Shown here: piece after piece, positions 16,659-25,861 of the stretch | Layout of the letters: the number at the start of each line of letters is the position of its first letter | Position numbering within the stretch: position 1 is the first letter of the stretch | Assembly (NCBI RefSeq): GCF_903866365.1 | Contig: NZ_CAIPNF010000202.1 | Coordinates: forward strand, 1 to 36,409 | Origin: an uncultured Thiocystis sp. | Lineage (GTDB): Bacteria; Pseudomonadota; Gammaproteobacteria; Chromatiales; Chromatiaceae | DNA: 36,409 nucleotides | Reading direction: 5' to 3' | Program-made: the position numbers and the translations under genes | Notes under the pieces: model-generated | Database searches by the model: none | Told to the model about the DNA's origin: nothing | What the model saw: only the letters and a program-made list of their open reading frames with translations

Positions 16659-17673
16659 GCCAGCGCCAGATCAGATAGAGATGGTCCTCACCCACGCCTG
16701 GCAGGTTGCGCCACTGACCCCAGCGCAGTTCACTCTCACCGATGACATGGTTGGCATGGGCCTCCGGGAGCGGATAGAACTGCGACAGTCGGTACTGCGA
16801 TTTCTGGAGCATCGGCGCGAGGGGGGCCGCGCACAGCGCCGCGTCGCCCATCGTCTGACGTGCCAAGCCGCGCCGATGCAGAGCGGCCAGAACCCGCGCA
16901 CTGGCCAGACTCATCTGCGACGGCCGCCCATGGAGCGTCGGCGTGATGCCGGTGAAGGGATAGAGGCTGCCCCAGGCACCGGCGCACCAGAACAGTTCAT
17001 CGAGCGGCGTCTGGGCCGTGGTCGCGGCGGCGGCATCGGCCAGGCATGCCGCCTGGGCAGCCGGATGGGCGACCAAGGCCGCCTCCGGGTTGGCGAAGAA
17101 CGCCAGTTCATCGTTGTTCCAGGTCGGATCCAGTTCCGATAGATAGAGCACGTCAAAGTCGGTGAGATGGTCCGAATTGCAGCGATCCGGGAAGAACAGG
17201 TCGAGCATGACCAGGAGCGGGAAGGCGTAGTAATGGTAGTTGTAGAATGCCACCTCCGAGCCGTCGTACTCGGCCTGACCAGGCGTGCCCAAGGTGCGCA
17301 TCGTACCCAGATTCAACCGGGCACCGCCGAGCGCGGGTAGGCAGCCGGGCAATCGGACCAGTTCGACGATCCGCGCCGGTTCCCACAAGCTGATGACCAT
17401 CCCCGGACTGGGAATGCCATTGGCTGCGGGGCAACTGCATAGCGCCTGTTTGGTCGCCCCGCTGGGCATCGGACCGCCCCCGATCGGCACCCCGGCGATG
17501 CGCACGGGAAACAGACAGGCCCAACAGATGTCGGTGATGAGCTTCGGCCCCAGCAGTTGGGCATCGGGGCAGGCGGCATTGAGCGGATCGGCCGCGGGCG
17601 CGGGCAAGACCAGGCCCACCAACCACCCGAGCAAGACCAGCGTTGCGAGCGATCGGCGATCACGCATGCTCAT
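16633..17673 (-). CDS. traU: TraU, F-type conjugative pilus assembly / DNA transfer protein
   Basis: Periplasmic TraU-family protein (346 residues), needed for pilus assembly and DNA transfer in F-like systems. The signal peptide (LATLVLLGWLVGLVLPAPAA) is followed by the typical start of mature TraU, with paired cysteines (NAACPDAQLLGPKLITDICW; CSCPAANGIPSPGMVISLWEP). The end holds WHDCCLAWL. Length is normal. I choose the ATG at 17673 because it overlaps the upstream stop as ATGA. A longer ATG at 17688 exists. It lies between trbC-traW and traN, the standard order in SXT/R27-type elements. Confidence 0.9.
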   Translation of the reverse strand: MSMRDRRSLATLVLLGWLVGLVLPAPAADPLNAACPDAQLLGPKLITDICWACLFPVRIAGVPIGGGPMPSGATKQALCSCPAANGIPSPGMVISLWEPARIVELVRLPGCLPALGGARLNLGTMRTLGTPGQAEYDGSEVAFYNYHYYAFPLLVMLDLFFPDRCNSDHLTDFDVLYLSELDPTWNNDELAFFANPEAALVAHPAAQAACLADAAAATTAQTPLDELFWCAGAWGSLYPFTGITPTLHGRPSQMSLASARVLAALHRRGLARQTMGDAALCAAPLAPMLQKSQYRLSQFYPLPEAHANHVIGESELRWGQWRNLPGVGEDHLYLIWRWHDCCLAWL

Positions 17674-18878
17674 CCCTCTGGCGGCCATTCGGCCACGATG
17701 AACACCCGATCACGCGTCTCGACCATGGCGGGTACCCGTTCGATCCCGAAGCGAGTCTGCACGTCGGGCGTCAGGAGATAGAGCGGCTCGCCCAGCGTCG
17801 CCTGTACGGCCCGAAAGCCGTCCCACCCGGCCTGACGATCCAACCGGGTCGTCAGGTACAGCGGACGCCGACCCTCGGCACGGCTCGCCTCCCCGCGCCG
17901 CGCGACATCAGCAACCTGGCGCGAATCGGTCGCATCGAAGACGAAAAGGCGTTGGCGAAACGGCATCCGGTCCAGCGGATTGATCCGTTCGCCCGCGTGA
18001 ATGACCCGGGTGCCGTCGGGCAGATCCACATCCGCCTGCGCCGCGACGGTCAGATCAAGACGCCGTTCGCGCGGCGTCTCGACGGTGGGCAGGGATGCGA
18101 ACCTCGCCCGCTCCCAGTAGCGCGCCAGCGACGCCGCGCGTCGGGCCTCCCAGTCGATACCGACCAGGCGCCGTTGCAATTCCGCGATCAGATCGGGCTC
18201 GCTGATCGCGACGCTCGGGCCACGCACGCCCAGATCGCCCCGCTGGCCTTGGCGCACCTGCTCCAGCAACCAGTCCGGCCGACTCAATCCGGTGACGCGC
18301 GCCAGTTCCTTACCCTGTCCATTGATCACGATCAGGGTCGGCGCCAACGCGACCGCCGGGGTCTGGAAGGGACGCGGATCGAGTTCGACCTGGGGCAGCT
18401 CCGCGTCCGCTCGCCCCTTCAGACTCTCCTTGATCCGGTCATGGATCTCCCGGATGAAATCGGTCAGGGATTCGCCCGGCGCCACTCCCCGGAAGACCAC
18501 GCGCACGTCGGGGCGTCCGGCGGCCTCGGCGAAGAGATCGCGCAAGGCTGCGGCGCCCAAGGCCCGCGACACCAGCAGGGTGGGCGCGGTGGGGACGGCC
18601 GTGTGAGCGGCATCCGCCGGCGGCAACCCCAACACCGCCGGCAGGCGGGTGATTCCAGGGAGGCGATCCGCCTTCAGTCGAGCCCTCCAGGTCGCCTGGC
18701 GTGCTGATTGGTCCTCCAGCCAGGCAGGACGCGCCAGGGTCAGCGCCTCCTCTTGGAGGCGCACCGTCTGGTCGCGCAGGCTCGCCTCCGGCAAGGACGT
18801 CTCTGCCAGCACCATCCCGGTCATACCGATCAGACTGGCGCCGACCCAGATGACCCGCACTCTTTTAGAACAGGACAT
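17670..18878 (-). CDS. traW: TrbC-TraW fusion, F-type pilus assembly protein
   Basis: Periplasmic protein of 402 residues with a signal peptide (VIWVGASLIGMTGMVLAET). The N-terminal half is TrbC-like (VFRGVAPGESLTDFIREIHD ... APTLIVINGQG). The C-terminal half is TraW-like, with the family motif DGTRVIHAGERINPLDRMPF, and a conserved ending region with RLFVFDATDSRQV and LTPDVQTRFGIERVPAMVE. In the F plasmid these are two genes; MOBH elements such as SXT and R27 carry such fusions. Both parts interact during pilus extension. It overlaps the S26 peptidase gene by 14 bp and traU by 4 bp, showing a tightly coupled operon. It appears intact. Confidence 0.9.
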   Translation of the reverse strand: MSCSKRVRVIWVGASLIGMTGMVLAETSLPEASLRDQTVRLQEEALTLARPAWLEDQSARQATWRARLKADRLPGITRLPAVLGLPPADAAHTAVPTAPTLLVSRALGAAALRDLFAEAAGRPDVRVVFRGVAPGESLTDFIREIHDRIKESLKGRADAELPQVELDPRPFQTPAVALAPTLIVINGQGKELARVTGLSRPDWLLEQVRQGQRGDLGVRGPSVAISEPDLIAELQRRLVGIDWEARRAASLARYWERARFASLPTVETPRERRLDLTVAAQADVDLPDGTRVIHAGERINPLDRMPFRQRLFVFDATDSRQVADVARRGEASRAEGRRPLYLTTRLDRQAGWDGFRAVQATLGEPLYLLTPDVQTRFGIERVPAMVETRDRVFIVAEWPPEG

Positions 18879-19425
18879 ACACCTTCCCCATCATCTGCGT
18901 GGTCGGCAGAAACCCCCAATAGCGCGAATCGAAACTGTCGGCGGTCTCGCCCAGCATCCAGAACTGATCGACCGGGACCCGCTCATGACGCGCGAAGCTC
19001 GCCGGGTCGCGCTGGAGCGCGCCCGCCAGGGCCAGCCCATCGCCGTTGATCCAGGTGTGCGCGGGCGTGACCGTCACCCAATCGCCCGGTACCCCGGCGG
19101 CATGTTTGACGAACAGCTTGCCCTCGAAGAAGGGCACGCCGACCCCTCGCGCCCGAAACGCCACCAGATCGCCCTGCACCACGTCCTCGGGACTGGCAAA
19201 GGTATCGATCAGAAAGACCGAGGACGCCCCCACCAGGCAGCCGTGCTGCTGGAAGTCCAGACCGAGGCGATAGCGCGTCACGGCATAGGCCCCCGCGCCC
19301 AGCAACAGCGCCAACGACAACCCGGCGAGAAAGGCCCACCGCCAGGACCAGCGCGCGAGCGCCGCCGGCCCGCGCGGCCAGCACCGGGGTCGCGACGGCA
19401 GGACGGAGGGGTCAGGGCGCGGCAC
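18865..19425 (-). CDS. S26-family signal peptidase of the conjugation system (TraF/TrsF-like)
   Basis: LepB-type peptidase of 186 residues with one N-terminal membrane helix (WAFLAGLSLALLLGAGAYAV). The S26 blocks are visible: CLVGASSVFLID for the serine region, GDLVAFRA, KLFVKHAAGVPGD for the lysine region, INGDGLA, and a C-terminal FWMLGETADSFDSRYWGFLP. In SXT/R27-type systems this enzyme lies between trbI/traC and traW and processes or cyclises the pilin. The GTG start at 19425 overlaps the end of trbI by 14 bp. The arginine-rich N-terminus is typical. It looks intact, although its pilin substrate gene is not in the window. Confidence 0.85.
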   Translation of the reverse strand: MPRPDPSVLPSRPRCWPRGPAALARWSWRWAFLAGLSLALLLGAGAYAVTRYRLGLDFQQHGCLVGASSVFLIDTFASPEDVVQGDLVAFRARGVGVPFFEGKLFVKHAAGVPGDWVTVTPAHTWINGDGLALAGALQRDPASFARHERVPVDQFWMLGETADSFDSRYWGFLPTTQMMGKVYVLF

Positions 19426-19774
19426 GCCGCACCTCCTGATCGCTCACCAGCACCGCGGCGGGCGTGGCCAGGATCGCATGGCGCTCCAGCACCAAGACCC
19501 CCTGCGCGGCGAGGCGCTCGGCGGCCTGGGTGTAGGCGCGCAGCAGCGCCGGCAGCTCCGCCGGTTCCGCCGCGCGCGCCGCTGCCGAAAGATCGAGGAT
19601 CAGCACCGGGGGGCGGATCGACAGTGCCGCCGCCAACTGTTGATGGAGCCACCAGACCACGCCACCCTGGATGCCGGCGGCCACCAGCAGGACGATGAGG
19701 ACGACCGCCCCCCAGTGCGCCGCCGCGCCGTGGCGGATCGGGCCGGAGGTCAAAGGGGTTGGTAAATCAGCCAT
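19412..19774 (-). CDS. trbI: TrbI-like F-type conjugation protein
   Basis: Small inner-membrane protein of 120 residues with one N-terminal helix (WGAVVLIVLLVAAGIQGGVVWWL) and a short periplasmic domain (PPVLILDLSAAARAAEP ... VLVLERHAILATPAAVLV). This is the TrbI_Ftype pattern; TrbI affects pilus retraction. I choose the ATG at 19774, which overlaps the end of the traC remnant by 8 bp. The longer ATG at 19801 gives an unlikely N-terminus. It lies in the usual place between traC and the S26 peptidase gene. Confidence 0.8.
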   Translation of the reverse strand: MADLPTPLTSGPIRHGAAAHWGAVVLIVLLVAAGIQGGVVWWLHQQLAAALSIRPPVLILDLSAAARAAEPAELPALLRAYTQAAERLAAQGVLVLERHAILATPAAVLVSDQEVRRAAP

Positions 19775-20405
19775 GACCACGATCCTGGAGCAGACGCCCA
19801 ATCGCCGCGTCGATGGTCAGTCCCTGGCGACGCCAGGCCGTCAGCGCCGCCACATCGCGCGGCTGGGTCGAGTAGAGCAATTGGCGGAAGGGATCCACGA
19901 TCAACCGTCCGATCCCCGCTCCATAGTCGCCAATCACCATGATCTCCGAATAGGCGCCCGGCACCGTGTGCACGGTCTTGAGGATCTCCGCGCCGCTCTC
20001 CGTCAGCGGCAAGCGCTTGGCCGCCTGCAACTGATCGATGGCCTGCGCCGGCTGGGCGAGCAGGAAGGTATGGGCCGAGTTCTCGGCAATCGCCCGCCCG
20101 GTCGGGTTGGCGTAGAGGTCATTGGTCAGGAAGGATTTACCCGAGCCCGACTGCGCGGCAATACAGGCGTTGTCGTTCAAGGCCGAATCGAACAGCGACA
20201 GGTTCATCAACTGCCCGCCACGGCTGACCAGGTTGAACACCGGGGTACCGGTGCCATTCCAGTCGCCCAGCACCGGCATCAGGTTGACCGCGTGGGTCGC
20301 GGACAGGGTGCTGCGGTAGCGCTGCAAGTCGCGGATCGCGCCGTGATCGGCGCCGAAGGGCAGAAAGTTGAGAAACAGCGGCAGGGTGAAGCAGCGGTTA
20401 CCCAC
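19767..20405 (-). pseudogene. traC: TraC (VirB4-type ATPase) remnant: 5' truncated, internal deletion
   Basis: TraC is the pilus-assembly ATPase of F-type systems, normally about 800 residues; here 212 remain. The remnant starts abruptly at FTLPLFLNFLPFGAD, keeps PVLGDWNGTGTPVFNL and SRGGQLMNLSLFDS, and Walker A AAQSGSGKSFLTND. It then jumps directly into the C-terminal part (YANPTGRAIAENSAHTFLLA ... LIVDPFRQLLYSTQP). The Walker B and middle region, several hundred residues, is missing through an in-frame junction near 20122. Homology to TraC stops at about 20400, where cargo DNA begins. The protein cannot hydrolyse ATP normally. An ATG at 20405 leaves the remnant technically open. Confidence 0.85.
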
Positions 20406-20652
20406 TGCTCATGCGTTGTCATCTCAGCCGATGATGCGGAAAGCGTCCGATTTATTGCGGAATTGGGATTAAGCGATTCCCAAGCCACCATCACCAGTCT
20501 ATCATTTATCCGATTTACTCAATGATTCGGTATTGAAGTACGCTCTCTTTCCGCACTTACGCTAAACACCGCCTGATCAATAAACTCTTGCACCAAGGGA
20601 GCCGCTTCGCTCCTCGCGGAAGTAAAGAATCTTATTATCAGGAGGCTCAGTC
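20406..20652. other. junction DNA between the traC remnant and the cargo block
   Basis: No gene is supported here. The left edge (about 20400-20405) is where TraC homology ends. The sequence contains repeated CGGAA/TTCCG-type words (for example TTTCCGCACT near 20550, also found near 21320) that may be traces of a mobile element, but no paired ends were found. A strong AGGAGG ribosome site near its right end serves the HIT gene. Confidence 0.35.
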
Positions 20653-21138
20653 ATGAATAGCACACATCGCTTATCATCGCTCATTCGACCCCGGCATCTC
20701 TTTTCGCGTGAGGAGTATGTCGCGATGCTTCCGTTGCTCTCGGGATGCCCATTCTGTGAGTCGGAGACCCAGTGGATTCTGGCGGCGAATGCACACTGGT
20801 ATTGGTCGGCCTGTCTCGCTCCCTATTGGAAATTCCACACGATGATCGTGCCCCGGCGTCACATCGAGTCCCCGCACGAGATCGATCGAGATGAGGAGTT
20901 CAAAGACTACTTGGAAATCAACGAAATTGCCGCATCAGGTTACCGCTCCAGCGGGTTTCGGAGGACCGCTTCCTATACCCGTCACCGCGAGGATCCGTTT
21001 GAAATCGAGACCAATACCCCGCGTCTCACCCATCTTCACATCCACGTCTTCCCGGATCGCGCGGGACTCCTCGATCCGGTTCTCGATGCTGACGCCCGCG
21101 ACTGGGATCCGAATGAGCTTCTCATCTCCCGGCATTAG
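20653..21138 (+). CDS. HIT (histidine triad) family protein
   Basis: Cytoplasmic HIT-fold protein of 161 residues, a superfamily of nucleotide hydrolases and transferases acting on phosphoramidate or dinucleotide bonds. The triad is H127-L-H129-I-H131 (LTHLHIHVFPD). An N-terminal CPFC (32-35) and H-rich positions suggest a zinc site as in many HIT proteins. Conserved FHTMIVPRRH (61-70) also fits. The ATG follows AGGAGG by seven bases. It is the first plus-strand gene of the cargo block, with a strong terminator-like hairpin downstream at 21224-21248. The substrate cannot be told. A link to the neighbouring CHAP and CHAT genes is unproven. Confidence 0.85.
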   Translation: MNSTHRLSSLIRPRHLFSREEYVAMLPLLSGCPFCESETQWILAANAHWYWSACLAPYWKFHTMIVPRRHIESPHEIDRDEEFKDYLEINEIAASGYRSSGFRRTASYTRHREDPFEIETNTPRLTHLHIHVFPDRAGLLDPVLDADARDWDPNELLISRH

Positions 21139-21223
21139 CGTATCGCGACGGTAGGCGGCCGGAGGAAAGACATAGGACGCGACTGAAGACGAATCCGTTG
21201 ATTCCCGCTCGGCTCAACTCGAA

Positions 21224-21260
21224 GCGGCTTCCTCACAGAGGAAGCCGCATCGTTGTTTTC
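21224..21260 (+). terminator. rho-independent-type terminator after the HIT gene
   Basis: A perfect 10-bp stem (GCGGCTTCCT / AGGAAGCCGC, 21224-21233 and 21239-21248) with loop CACAG is followed by ATCGTTGTTTT. It lies about 85 bp downstream of the HIT stop and ends that transcript before the CHAP gene. Confidence 0.8.
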
Positions 21261-21403
21261 GCTCCACGATGGCCAGTTCCGCATCATGACCCAGTTTCCG
21301 CATTGAAAACGGCCCTTTCCGCACTGTCCATGATCTATCGAGATGGTAGCCTGTTGCCTACCGATGGCAATGGCGCTAATCGGTAGACCCATGGAGCATT
21401 GCA

Positions 21404-22189
21404 ATGAAGAAGACTTTGAATGGCATCATCCCGGCGCTTATGATGGTCACGGCATTGGGGATGGGCTCGGCGGTCGCGGATCCGCTCGTGAGCGAGGCCG
21501 AATTTCCGATGACGAGTCAATCCGCCGGCTGGCGGCAGATCCTGGTGACGGCCCCCACCGATGGGCCGGATGCGCAGGTGGAGATCGTCGAGGTCGCTGG
21601 AGACGGCGCGGAGACGACCGTCATCGACCGTACCACGGTGATGGCCGGCACCAGCTATCTGTTGACCGCCGCGTCCGTGGCTGACGATACGGCGGCGCTG
21701 CGTGTTTTCGCAGATACCCTGGTGTCCGTCGTGAGTACCAGTGGGGGGGACGACACGAGCGACACGTCGCAACCGACCGGCCATCGGCTGGCCGGCACGG
21801 CGGCGGTTAAGGGGCTGAGCAGTAGATCAGCGGCCAAGGCGGCGGCCTGGTGTTGGTGTACCAACTATGTTGGTAATCGCCATGGCTTGACGGGGTATCC
21901 CAACGCGGGGCTGTGGGATAACGGCTACCTGTCATCGCGGGGCTGGAGGCGTTCGAGTGAGCCGAAATCCGGGCACATCGTGGTGTTCGAGACCGGGTTC
22001 GTCCCTTCCCCCGGCCATGTGGCGACCATCAACAAGCGTGAGTCCCTGGACAGCAAACGTTGGAAGATCACCGCCCGGGGGGCAAACCAGCCAGGCTCAA
22101 CGTTCACTGAATATGGATGCAGCAACGTGACCAACTGGACGATGACCGTCGCGAAGACGGATGCACGGATTTCCTACTGGAAGAAGTGA
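21404..22189 (+). CDS. secreted CHAP-type cysteine amidase/endopeptidase
   Basis: Exported protein of 261 residues. Signal peptide 1-25 (ALMMVTALGMGSAVA). Residues about 30-110 form a beta-rich region (WRQILVTAPTDG, AQVEIVEVAGDG) resembling a carbohydrate-binding or Ig-like module. A low-complexity linker (GGDDTSDTSQPTG) leads to a CHAP-like NlpC/P60 domain with WCTNYVGN (C152 as likely nucleophile) and SPGHVATINK (H205). CHAP domains cleave peptide bonds in peptidoglycan. It lacks a recognisable export-apparatus partner. It is followed by a strong hairpin at 22197-22226. Start ATG with GGAG upstream. The target could be its own wall or a competitor's; neither is shown by the sequence. Confidence 0.75.
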   Translation: MKKTLNGIIPALMMVTALGMGSAVADPLVSEAEFPMTSQSAGWRQILVTAPTDGPDAQVEIVEVAGDGAETTVIDRTTVMAGTSYLLTAASVADDTAALRVFADTLVSVVSTSGGDDTSDTSQPTGHRLAGTAAVKGLSSRSAAKAAAWCWCTNYVGNRHGLTGYPNAGLWDNGYLSSRGWRRSSEPKSGHIVVFETGFVPSPGHVATINKRESLDSKRWKITARGANQPGSTFTEYGCSNVTNWTMTVAKTDARISYWKK

Positions 22190-22196
22190 GATGTTC

Positions 22197-22226
22197 GCTG
22201 CCCCGGCCTGGATAGGCCGGGGCAGC
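22197..22226 (+). terminator. perfect 13-bp hairpin after the CHAP gene
   Basis: GCTGCCCCGGCCT (22197-22209), loop GGAT, then the exact complement to 22226. It begins within ten bases of the CHAP stop codon. There is no T tract after it, so it may act as a terminator on its own, as an mRNA stabiliser, or in either direction. Confidence 0.6.
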
Positions 22227-22330
22227 GTAGGACCAGGGATTCAACGGATGTCTCACGGGCTGGAAGTTCCCCGACATTCGTTGGCACTTGAACGTGGATT
22301 CAATGCAAGCGACTTTTGGGGTGGCAAGTC

Positions 22331-25300
22331 ATGACGAAAAAACAGGATCCACGGGCGCATAAAGCGCGGAAATGGTTCGGTAAGGGCGTTCAGGGCCTTT
22401 CGCGTGGTCCGCTTCAAGATGTGTCCTCAGCCTTTGCCCACGCCTATGAGCTGTTCAGTGCATTGATCACCGGAGGATTCAGTAAATTTCGGATCGAACT
22501 TGCGCACATGCGCATGAGGTGGGGCGACGCCCGTGCCGTCCTTGACGACCCTGCGGGAGCATCCGTCCACTACGCCGAGGCGGCTGGAGAATACGAGGCT
22601 CTAATCGGCAAAGGTCACAGCCAACTTCGATTACACCTTGCATACACCTATAGGTGCCTAGCGGACGTCGTCGACCTCCTCGACGATCCGTACCGAGCGA
22701 TCGCTCACTACGTGCGAGCCGCTGCCATCTATGAAACTCTCATCGGTGAAGGATTCGTCCACTTTCGGGCTGATTTGGCACTGGCGTGGATGAGTCAGGG
22801 GGTGACGCTAAATACATTACAGCGCCTTGATGAATCGCTCCGCCTCTTTGAACAAGCGGCGACGTACTTCCAGTTGGAGATCGACGAAGGAAAGAATCAG
22901 TACCGCGAAGAAATAGCTAGGACTCGGATGAATTGGGGTGTTGCTCTACTCTCATATCACCACATTGAGGAGGCTATAGAAAAGCTCGAAAACTCTGTCG
23001 CCATCTATCAATCTTTGATTGAAAGCAGGCAGAATCATATTGTACCGAGCTTAGCCAAGGCATTAATGAATTTGGGTATCGCGTTCCAACGCCAAGACCG
23101 TACAGAGGATTCATTGAGATGCTATGCCTTGGCGGCTAAAATGTATCAGGAATTGCTCGACGCTGGGGAAATCAAATTCGGTCACAATTTATCTATTACT
23201 CTGACAAACTGGACGTTTGCACTCCTTAAATCGAACCGCGTTACAGAAGCTGCAAGCTGTTCTGAGCAGGCTGCTCTTACATTTCAAACCTTGATCGCGG
23301 GTGGCAAGAGCAGATTCCGCAGTTACTTGGCTACTGCCTGGATAGGTCAAGGCGCAGTGCTTACATATGGGAAGCAGGAAGACGAAGCCCTTAAATATTA
23401 TGCACTGGCTGCTACTGAACTCCGCGCTCTAGTGGACGCCGGAAAGCTCCATTTTCGTGCGAATCTGGCACACGCCTATTATATTTGGGGAACCGCTCTA
23501 TTCAATCTAAATCGTCTGCATGAAGCGTTAGATCAGTTTAGACAGGCTGCCGTCGTTTACCAAGATTTACTTAGTATGGAGCAGTCGCAGTACGGACCTC
23601 AAGTTGTTCGTTCGCTGATCGCAAGTATCATAGCAATGACACACATCCTTGTTCTGGAACCAGATTGCGGCAAAATCGATAAAGCCCAACCGTTTCTTGA
23701 TGCCATAGCAGGGCCAACCGACCAGGCGTTAGCGGTCTTGTGTGCCAGTCCAAACATCTCACTTGAATGGCTAAGATCAACATCTTTCCTTGACAAAACA
23801 ATTTGTCTTTTTCTGTCTGTGGATTTCGCCCGCAAAGCTCGGAGATTCGCTGAATATTTGGCGCGAGTTCTCAATGAAATCTCGCCCATCGGTTCGAGCG
23901 ATCTGTATCCTATCGTCGAGCAACACTTTATCTGTCTGCTTAATGAAGCCATGGAGCGGGAACTCTGGGATCTCGCCCTGACCCTGGTCGGCACCGCGCG
24001 CGCCCAGCGGCTGGCGAAGCTCGCCAAGGCCGAGTTACTTCAACGCGCGGAACAGGCCGATGCCCCGGACGAGTTACAGCACTACCGCCAACTCGCGACG
24101 CGCCTGGCGGCGCTGGAGACGCTCCTCACGGTTCGTTCTGGCACTGACGCTGGAGGATTCATTGGCGGACGCGGGTTGGATGGTGACATGGGTCAGGACT
24201 ACGCGCGTCTGAATGCCGAGTACACCGACACCCGCCGCCAACTGGATGCGTTGGAACAGACCCTGCGGACAGAGGGTCTGCTGCCCGATTTGGGAAGTCG
24301 TCTCTTCGACGGTGCCGCGCTGCGAGCACGGCTGGCACCCGCTGAGACAATCGCGATCCTGCTCCAGTCCGGCACTGACGATGACCGCCAACCCAGGCAA
24401 GGGGTGCTGCTGCTGACCCGCGATCAGGGCCAGGTGCTGACGCTGGAGTCTTTGTCCCCGCTGGGCGGGCGGCTCGCCCGCTTCCACGCCGCACTGGTGC
24501 GCGGTACGCGGGGACTGCGCAAAGGTCCGCAAGAGAGTCCCGCGCTGGCGGTCGGGGCCGCGACCATCGATCCGCGTCCGGTGGATGTGCAAGCCGAGGA
24601 ATTGACGCTCAGCCTGGCCCAAGCATTCTGGGAACCGGTGACCCAAGCGCTCGGCCGAGACAGATCCCAAACGGTCTGGCTGATCCCCGCCGGTGACCTG
24701 CATGGACTGCCGTGGCAGGCCAGCGCCCCGCCGTTGGTGAAACACTGCCGCATCGTCCCCGCGCCCTGGTTCGTCCAGCAGGCACTCGACGCGCGGCAGA
24801 CACAGCAGGAATCGCCGCCATGCGACCGCGCCCCGTGCCATCCTAGCGCAACCGCACCCCTGGGCGTGCTGGCCTATGAGGCACCGACCGGGCTGGAATC
24901 CCACTCGCTGCAACCGGACGAGGAACCGGCGCAGGAACTCTTTTTTCTCGATCTCGAACGCGCCCTGCTCCAGGCGGTGTGGTCCACCGAGGTCGTGCAA
25001 CCCCTCGCCGATCTGGAGGCCGCGCAGCCTTCGGCGGAGTTTCTCGTGCTCGCTGGGCACGGTCAGAGCCATCCCGCGATCCCTGGCGCGGCGCGGATAT
25101 GGGTCGGTCGCGCGGACGACGGGGCGCGCAGCTATGTGGGTTTCGGGGAGCTGTGGCGTTCGCCCCTCAAGCCCCAGTTCGTGTATTGCTCAAGCTGTAC
25201 CGTGGGGCTGATGCAGGACATTGCCGGAGAACCCCTGGGGCTACCGAGTGCCGCCCTGCTGCGCGGGGCGCGCTATGTGATCGGCTGGACGGTGCCGGTG

Positions 25301-25861
25301 AACGATCTGGGTGTGGCGCTATTCTCACTGCTCTACCATTGGGCCTGGCGGGAGCATCAAGATCCCGAGATCGCGCTGAAGGTGGCACGGCAGGCATTTC
25401 TGAGAGGAGAATGGCCGGATGAAACCAAGGCGATTGCCCAAGAGCAGTTGGGATTGCACGTCGAATCCATGATCAAGCGTTATCTGGCGGTCGATCTCCA
25501 CGGCAAGGGATCCCGGATTGGCAGTCAAGCCGAAGTACGAAAAGTGCTGAAAAAAGCACTCAAGGATGTCGTTGATGTCGTTCGACTGACCGAAGAGCCC
25601 GCCGACACCTGGGAATCCTGGGTGAACTGTCTCATCGAATGGCCCGACTCGAAAGGTGATCCCCAGTCAATCGAGGAGTTACGACAGAAAACCCAGAAAT
25701 TGGCCGCCCAATTGATCGAATGCCGCTGCCATTTCCCGTTCCGTTACTTGGCAAATTTTGCCCTGGGTCTTGGTTCATTCGCCGCCCCCCATTCATTCCA
25801 AACATATCTAGAGAGTCATGATGCCGACGCCGCTTGTCAATATTGCCACTGCGATCCATAA
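22331..25861 (+). CDS. TPR-CHAT caspase-like protease
   Basis: Large protein of 1176 residues. The N-terminal part (about 15-420) is built of eight or so TPR-like helical repeats about 46 residues apart, each with a form like AxxxYxxLIxxGxxxFRxxLAxxxxxxG. A helical middle follows, then a C-terminal CHAT (caspase HetF-associated with TPRs) domain, about 780-1050. The dyad is H910 in LAGHGQ and C956 in YCSSCTVG, followed by GEPLGLPSAALLRGARYVIGWT, the usual CHAT end. It should be a cysteine protease whose TPRs sense a partner. The start is ATG 22331; a TTG at 22316 is possible. The stop overlaps the next gene by 44 bp, so the two are likely co-translated. The TPR region is less GC-rich than the CHAT region. 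Confidence 0.85.
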   Translation: MTKKQDPRAHKARKWFGKGVQGLSRGPLQDVSSAFAHAYELFSALITGGFSKFRIELAHMRMRWGDARAVLDDPAGASVHYAEAAGEYEALIGKGHSQLRLHLAYTYRCLADVVDLLDDPYRAIAHYVRAAAIYETLIGEGFVHFRADLALAWMSQGVTLNTLQRLDESLRLFEQAATYFQLEIDEGKNQYREEIARTRMNWGVALLSYHHIEEAIEKLENSVAIYQSLIESRQNHIVPSLAKALMNLGIAFQRQDRTEDSLRCYALAAKMYQELLDAGEIKFGHNLSITLTNWTFALLKSNRVTEAASCSEQAALTFQTLIAGGKSRFRSYLATAWIGQGAVLTYGKQEDEALKYYALAATELRALVDAGKLHFRANLAHAYYIWGTALFNLNRLHEALDQFRQAAVVYQDLLSMEQSQYGPQVVRSLIASIIAMTHILVLEPDCGKIDKAQPFLDAIAGPTDQALAVLCASPNISLEWLRSTSFLDKTICLFLSVDFARKARRFAEYLARVLNEISPIGSSDLYPIVEQHFICLLNEAMERELWDLALTLVGTARAQRLAKLAKAELLQRAEQADAPDELQHYRQLATRLAALETLLTVRSGTDAGGFIGGRGLDGDMGQDYARLNAEYTDTRRQLDALEQTLRTEGLLPDLGSRLFDGAALRARLAPAETIAILLQSGTDDDRQPRQGVLLLTRDQGQVLTLESLSPLGGRLARFHAALVRGTRGLRKGPQESPALAVGAATIDPRPVDVQAEELTLSLAQAFWEPVTQALGRDRSQTVWLIPAGDLHGLPWQASAPPLVKHCRIVPAPWFVQQALDARQTQQESPPCDRAPCHPSATAPLGVLAYEAPTGLESHSLQPDEEPAQELFFLDLERALLQAVWSTEVVQPLADLEAAQPSAEFLVLAGHGQSHPAIPGAARIWVGRADDGARSYVGFGELWRSPLKPQFVYCSSCTVGLMQDIAGEPLGLPSAALLRGARYVIGWTVPVNDLGVALFSLLYHWAWREHQDPEIALKVARQAFLRGEWPDETKAIAQEQLGLHVESMIKRYLAVDLHGKGSRIGSQAEVRKVLKKALKDVVDVVRLTEEPADTWESWVNCLIEWPDSKGDPQSIEELRQKTQKLAAQLIECRCHFPFRYLANFALGLGSFAAPHSFQTYLESHDADAACQYCHCDP

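Noticed and set aside
15348-16745. 465-codon open frame on the plus strand
   Set aside because: It runs antisense to traN, whose cysteine pattern and family blocks are clear. The translation is rich in G, R and H without any domain, a mirror of GC-rich coding DNA.
17643-19698. two 350-codon plus-strand open frames
   Set aside because: Antisense to trbC-traW, traU and the S26 peptidase gene, all of which have family motifs. The frames are low in complexity.
24074-25072. 332-codon minus-strand open frame
   Set aside because: Antisense to the CHAT part of the protease gene. No motif.
22331-25861. TPR-CHAT as part of a Craspase-type CRISPR system
   Set aside because: No CRISPR repeats, no Cas7-11-type effector and no sigma-factor-like substrate were found in the window.
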